A stretch of 64,000 bases of DNA, from the NCBI RefSeq assembly GCF_000002995.4, contig NW_025062479.1, positions 3,839,221 to 3,903,220 on the forward strand, in the 5' to 3' direction. Position numbers and translations under genes: made by a program. Source of the DNA: Brugia malayi. Its lineage: Eukaryota; Nematoda; Chromadorea; Rhabditida; Onchocercidae. Below the pieces are notes generated by a model. It saw only the letters and a list, made by a program, of their open reading frames with translations, ran no database searches and was not told where the DNA came from. Below are positions 62,857 to 64,000 of this stretch, one piece after another. Within the stretch, counting starts at the first letter, position 1, and each line of letters begins with the position of its first letter.

Positions 62857-62946
62857 TAAGCAGCGAGACAACGCAGTTACATTCAGTCGGGAGGCATTAC
62901 AACATGTCTGTTTGTGTGTGTACGTGTGTGCGTCTGCGTGTGGGTG

Positions 62947-62995
<49 letters not shown>

Positions 62996-63008
62996 ATGTG
63001 TATGTGTA
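62947..63008. repeat. TA/TG compound microsatellite
   Basis: About 22 TA units with one CA interruption, then TG-rich units. Confidence 0.9.
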
Positions 63009-64000
63009 CACTGTTTGAAAAACGCCCACGGAAACATACAGAAAGACAAAAGTGAGCTATGGAAGAATCTCCGGATATCCTGAGAACCATAGATCGAGGG
63101 AATAGTAGTGAAGGACAGGATGGGTCAAACGACAGCTTTATGTCGTAAAAAACTGAAGTAGTGAACAGTTTGAAGAGAAAGCACACTGAGCAACTGAGTG
63201 ATGAAGAGATGTGGCATGAGATTCATCACCCGAGCGTTCCGGAAATCTATGCATTCAATTCAGTTTTATCATTCCAACTTCAACAAACAACTTCTCTTTC
63301 TAAATATATACAAGAATGATTTGTGTTTCTCGGAACTGTATGCTACACGCTGTAATAATATGTGTTACTATAATTAGTGGTAATTGATTGATAACTGATG
63401 AAACGATATATACAAGACGATGGAAAAGATTGTCAACACATAAGGCAGAATTTCATTTCAGGCTTGAATGAATGTCTTGGCATCTAGTAATTTTCACCTA
63501 GTAATTCTTTAAAGAACTTTTTCATTGAAGTTTTAAATGTAGCACACTGTTGTAACAGTTAAGGAAAATTCCAACATTTATTAAAAATTAAGTGACATTC
63601 AGTAGATATTTGGTAACGATTTGATGGAAAGTTTCCGGAAATATTTTTTTTTTTTTGTTAATTTCTGCGAAAAGAAAAAGGAAAAAAGGAAAACTAAGCT
63701 CGACATCAAATAAGTAGGACTTTTAAAGTATTTTCTCAAACAATCTTATATTTCACTAGAGACAGTGCATTTGAAGCAACGAGAATTTGTCAACCGTGCT
63801 TCCTATCATTTCCTCTAAAGATAACCAACTTTAAAAGTATGGAGAAAAATGACAAAAGAAGGAAGGTCAATCATAATTACATTGAGGATAGCCCATAATT
63901 TATGAGAAAATTAATGGAGGCGAGAGGAACAGGTGTGTCTATGTTGTGTAGGAGTTCGGATAATGGCATGAACATCAATACATCTCTTAGACATATCTGA

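Larger units (their letters stand above)
62294..64000. other. window end, microsatellites and small open frames
   Basis: Holds the microsatellites at 62.8-63.0 kb. Forward small frames look mildly protein-like, at about 62629-62726 (ADEMIEVAERKMNDMDN) and 63059-63148 (MEESPDILRTIDRGNSS, 29 codons), but no splice linkage or family was found. They could be remnants of a mobile element or exons of a gene running past the window. Confidence 0.35.

Overview
This is AT-rich eukaryotic DNA from a nematode. The genes have many small exons split by short introns (often 47-300 nt) with TTTCAG-type 3' splice sites and GT donors. The best protein matches also point to a nematode: a CtBP with an N-terminal THAP domain and a DIM-1 muscle protein. 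Codon bias and long AT-rich intergenic DNA fit a clade III (filarial-type) parasite, but the species cannot be fixed from sequence alone. I rebuilt the main genes by hand, joining exons whose splice sites and reading phases agree. No bacterial features, CRISPR arrays, rRNA or convincing tRNA genes were seen.

Layout. 0.57-6.7 kb (+): a 26-exon gene for a canonical SUZ12-like Polycomb (PRC2) subunit with a zinc finger and VEFS box. 13.4-20.8 kb (+): a tincar-like eight-pass membrane protein with a long Ser/Gln-rich tail. 22.3-24.9 kb (-): an unrecognised multi-pass membrane protein with a CCxxxCC cysteine cluster. 28.0-40.2 kb (-): ctbp-1, a THAP domain fused to a D-2-hydroxyacid-dehydrogenase corepressor, with a 5-kb first intron. 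42.8-48.8 kb (-): a proposed 82-residue protein from three widely spaced exons. Inside its first intron, on the opposite strand, lie an 83-residue orphan gene and, 14 nt after its stop, a small Rab-like GTPase most like IFT27. 52.9-54.1 kb (+): a degenerate or incomplete LIM-domain (CRP/MLP-like) locus. 55.6-58.8 kb (-): dim-1, short form, with three Ig domains. 61.3-62.3 kb (-): the 3' part of an unrecognised membrane-anchored basic protein.

Functional links are limited. SUZ12 and CTBP-1 are both transcriptional repressors acting on chromatin, but they are unlinked here. The GTPase suggests intraflagellar transport (ciliated neurons). DIM-1 is a body-wall muscle attachment protein. The most unexpected contents are the conserved SUZ12 (C. 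elegans has only the highly diverged MES-3), the IFT27-like GTPase (reported absent from C. elegans), the CCxxxCC membrane protein, and the nested small-gene arrangement at 42.8-48.8 kb.
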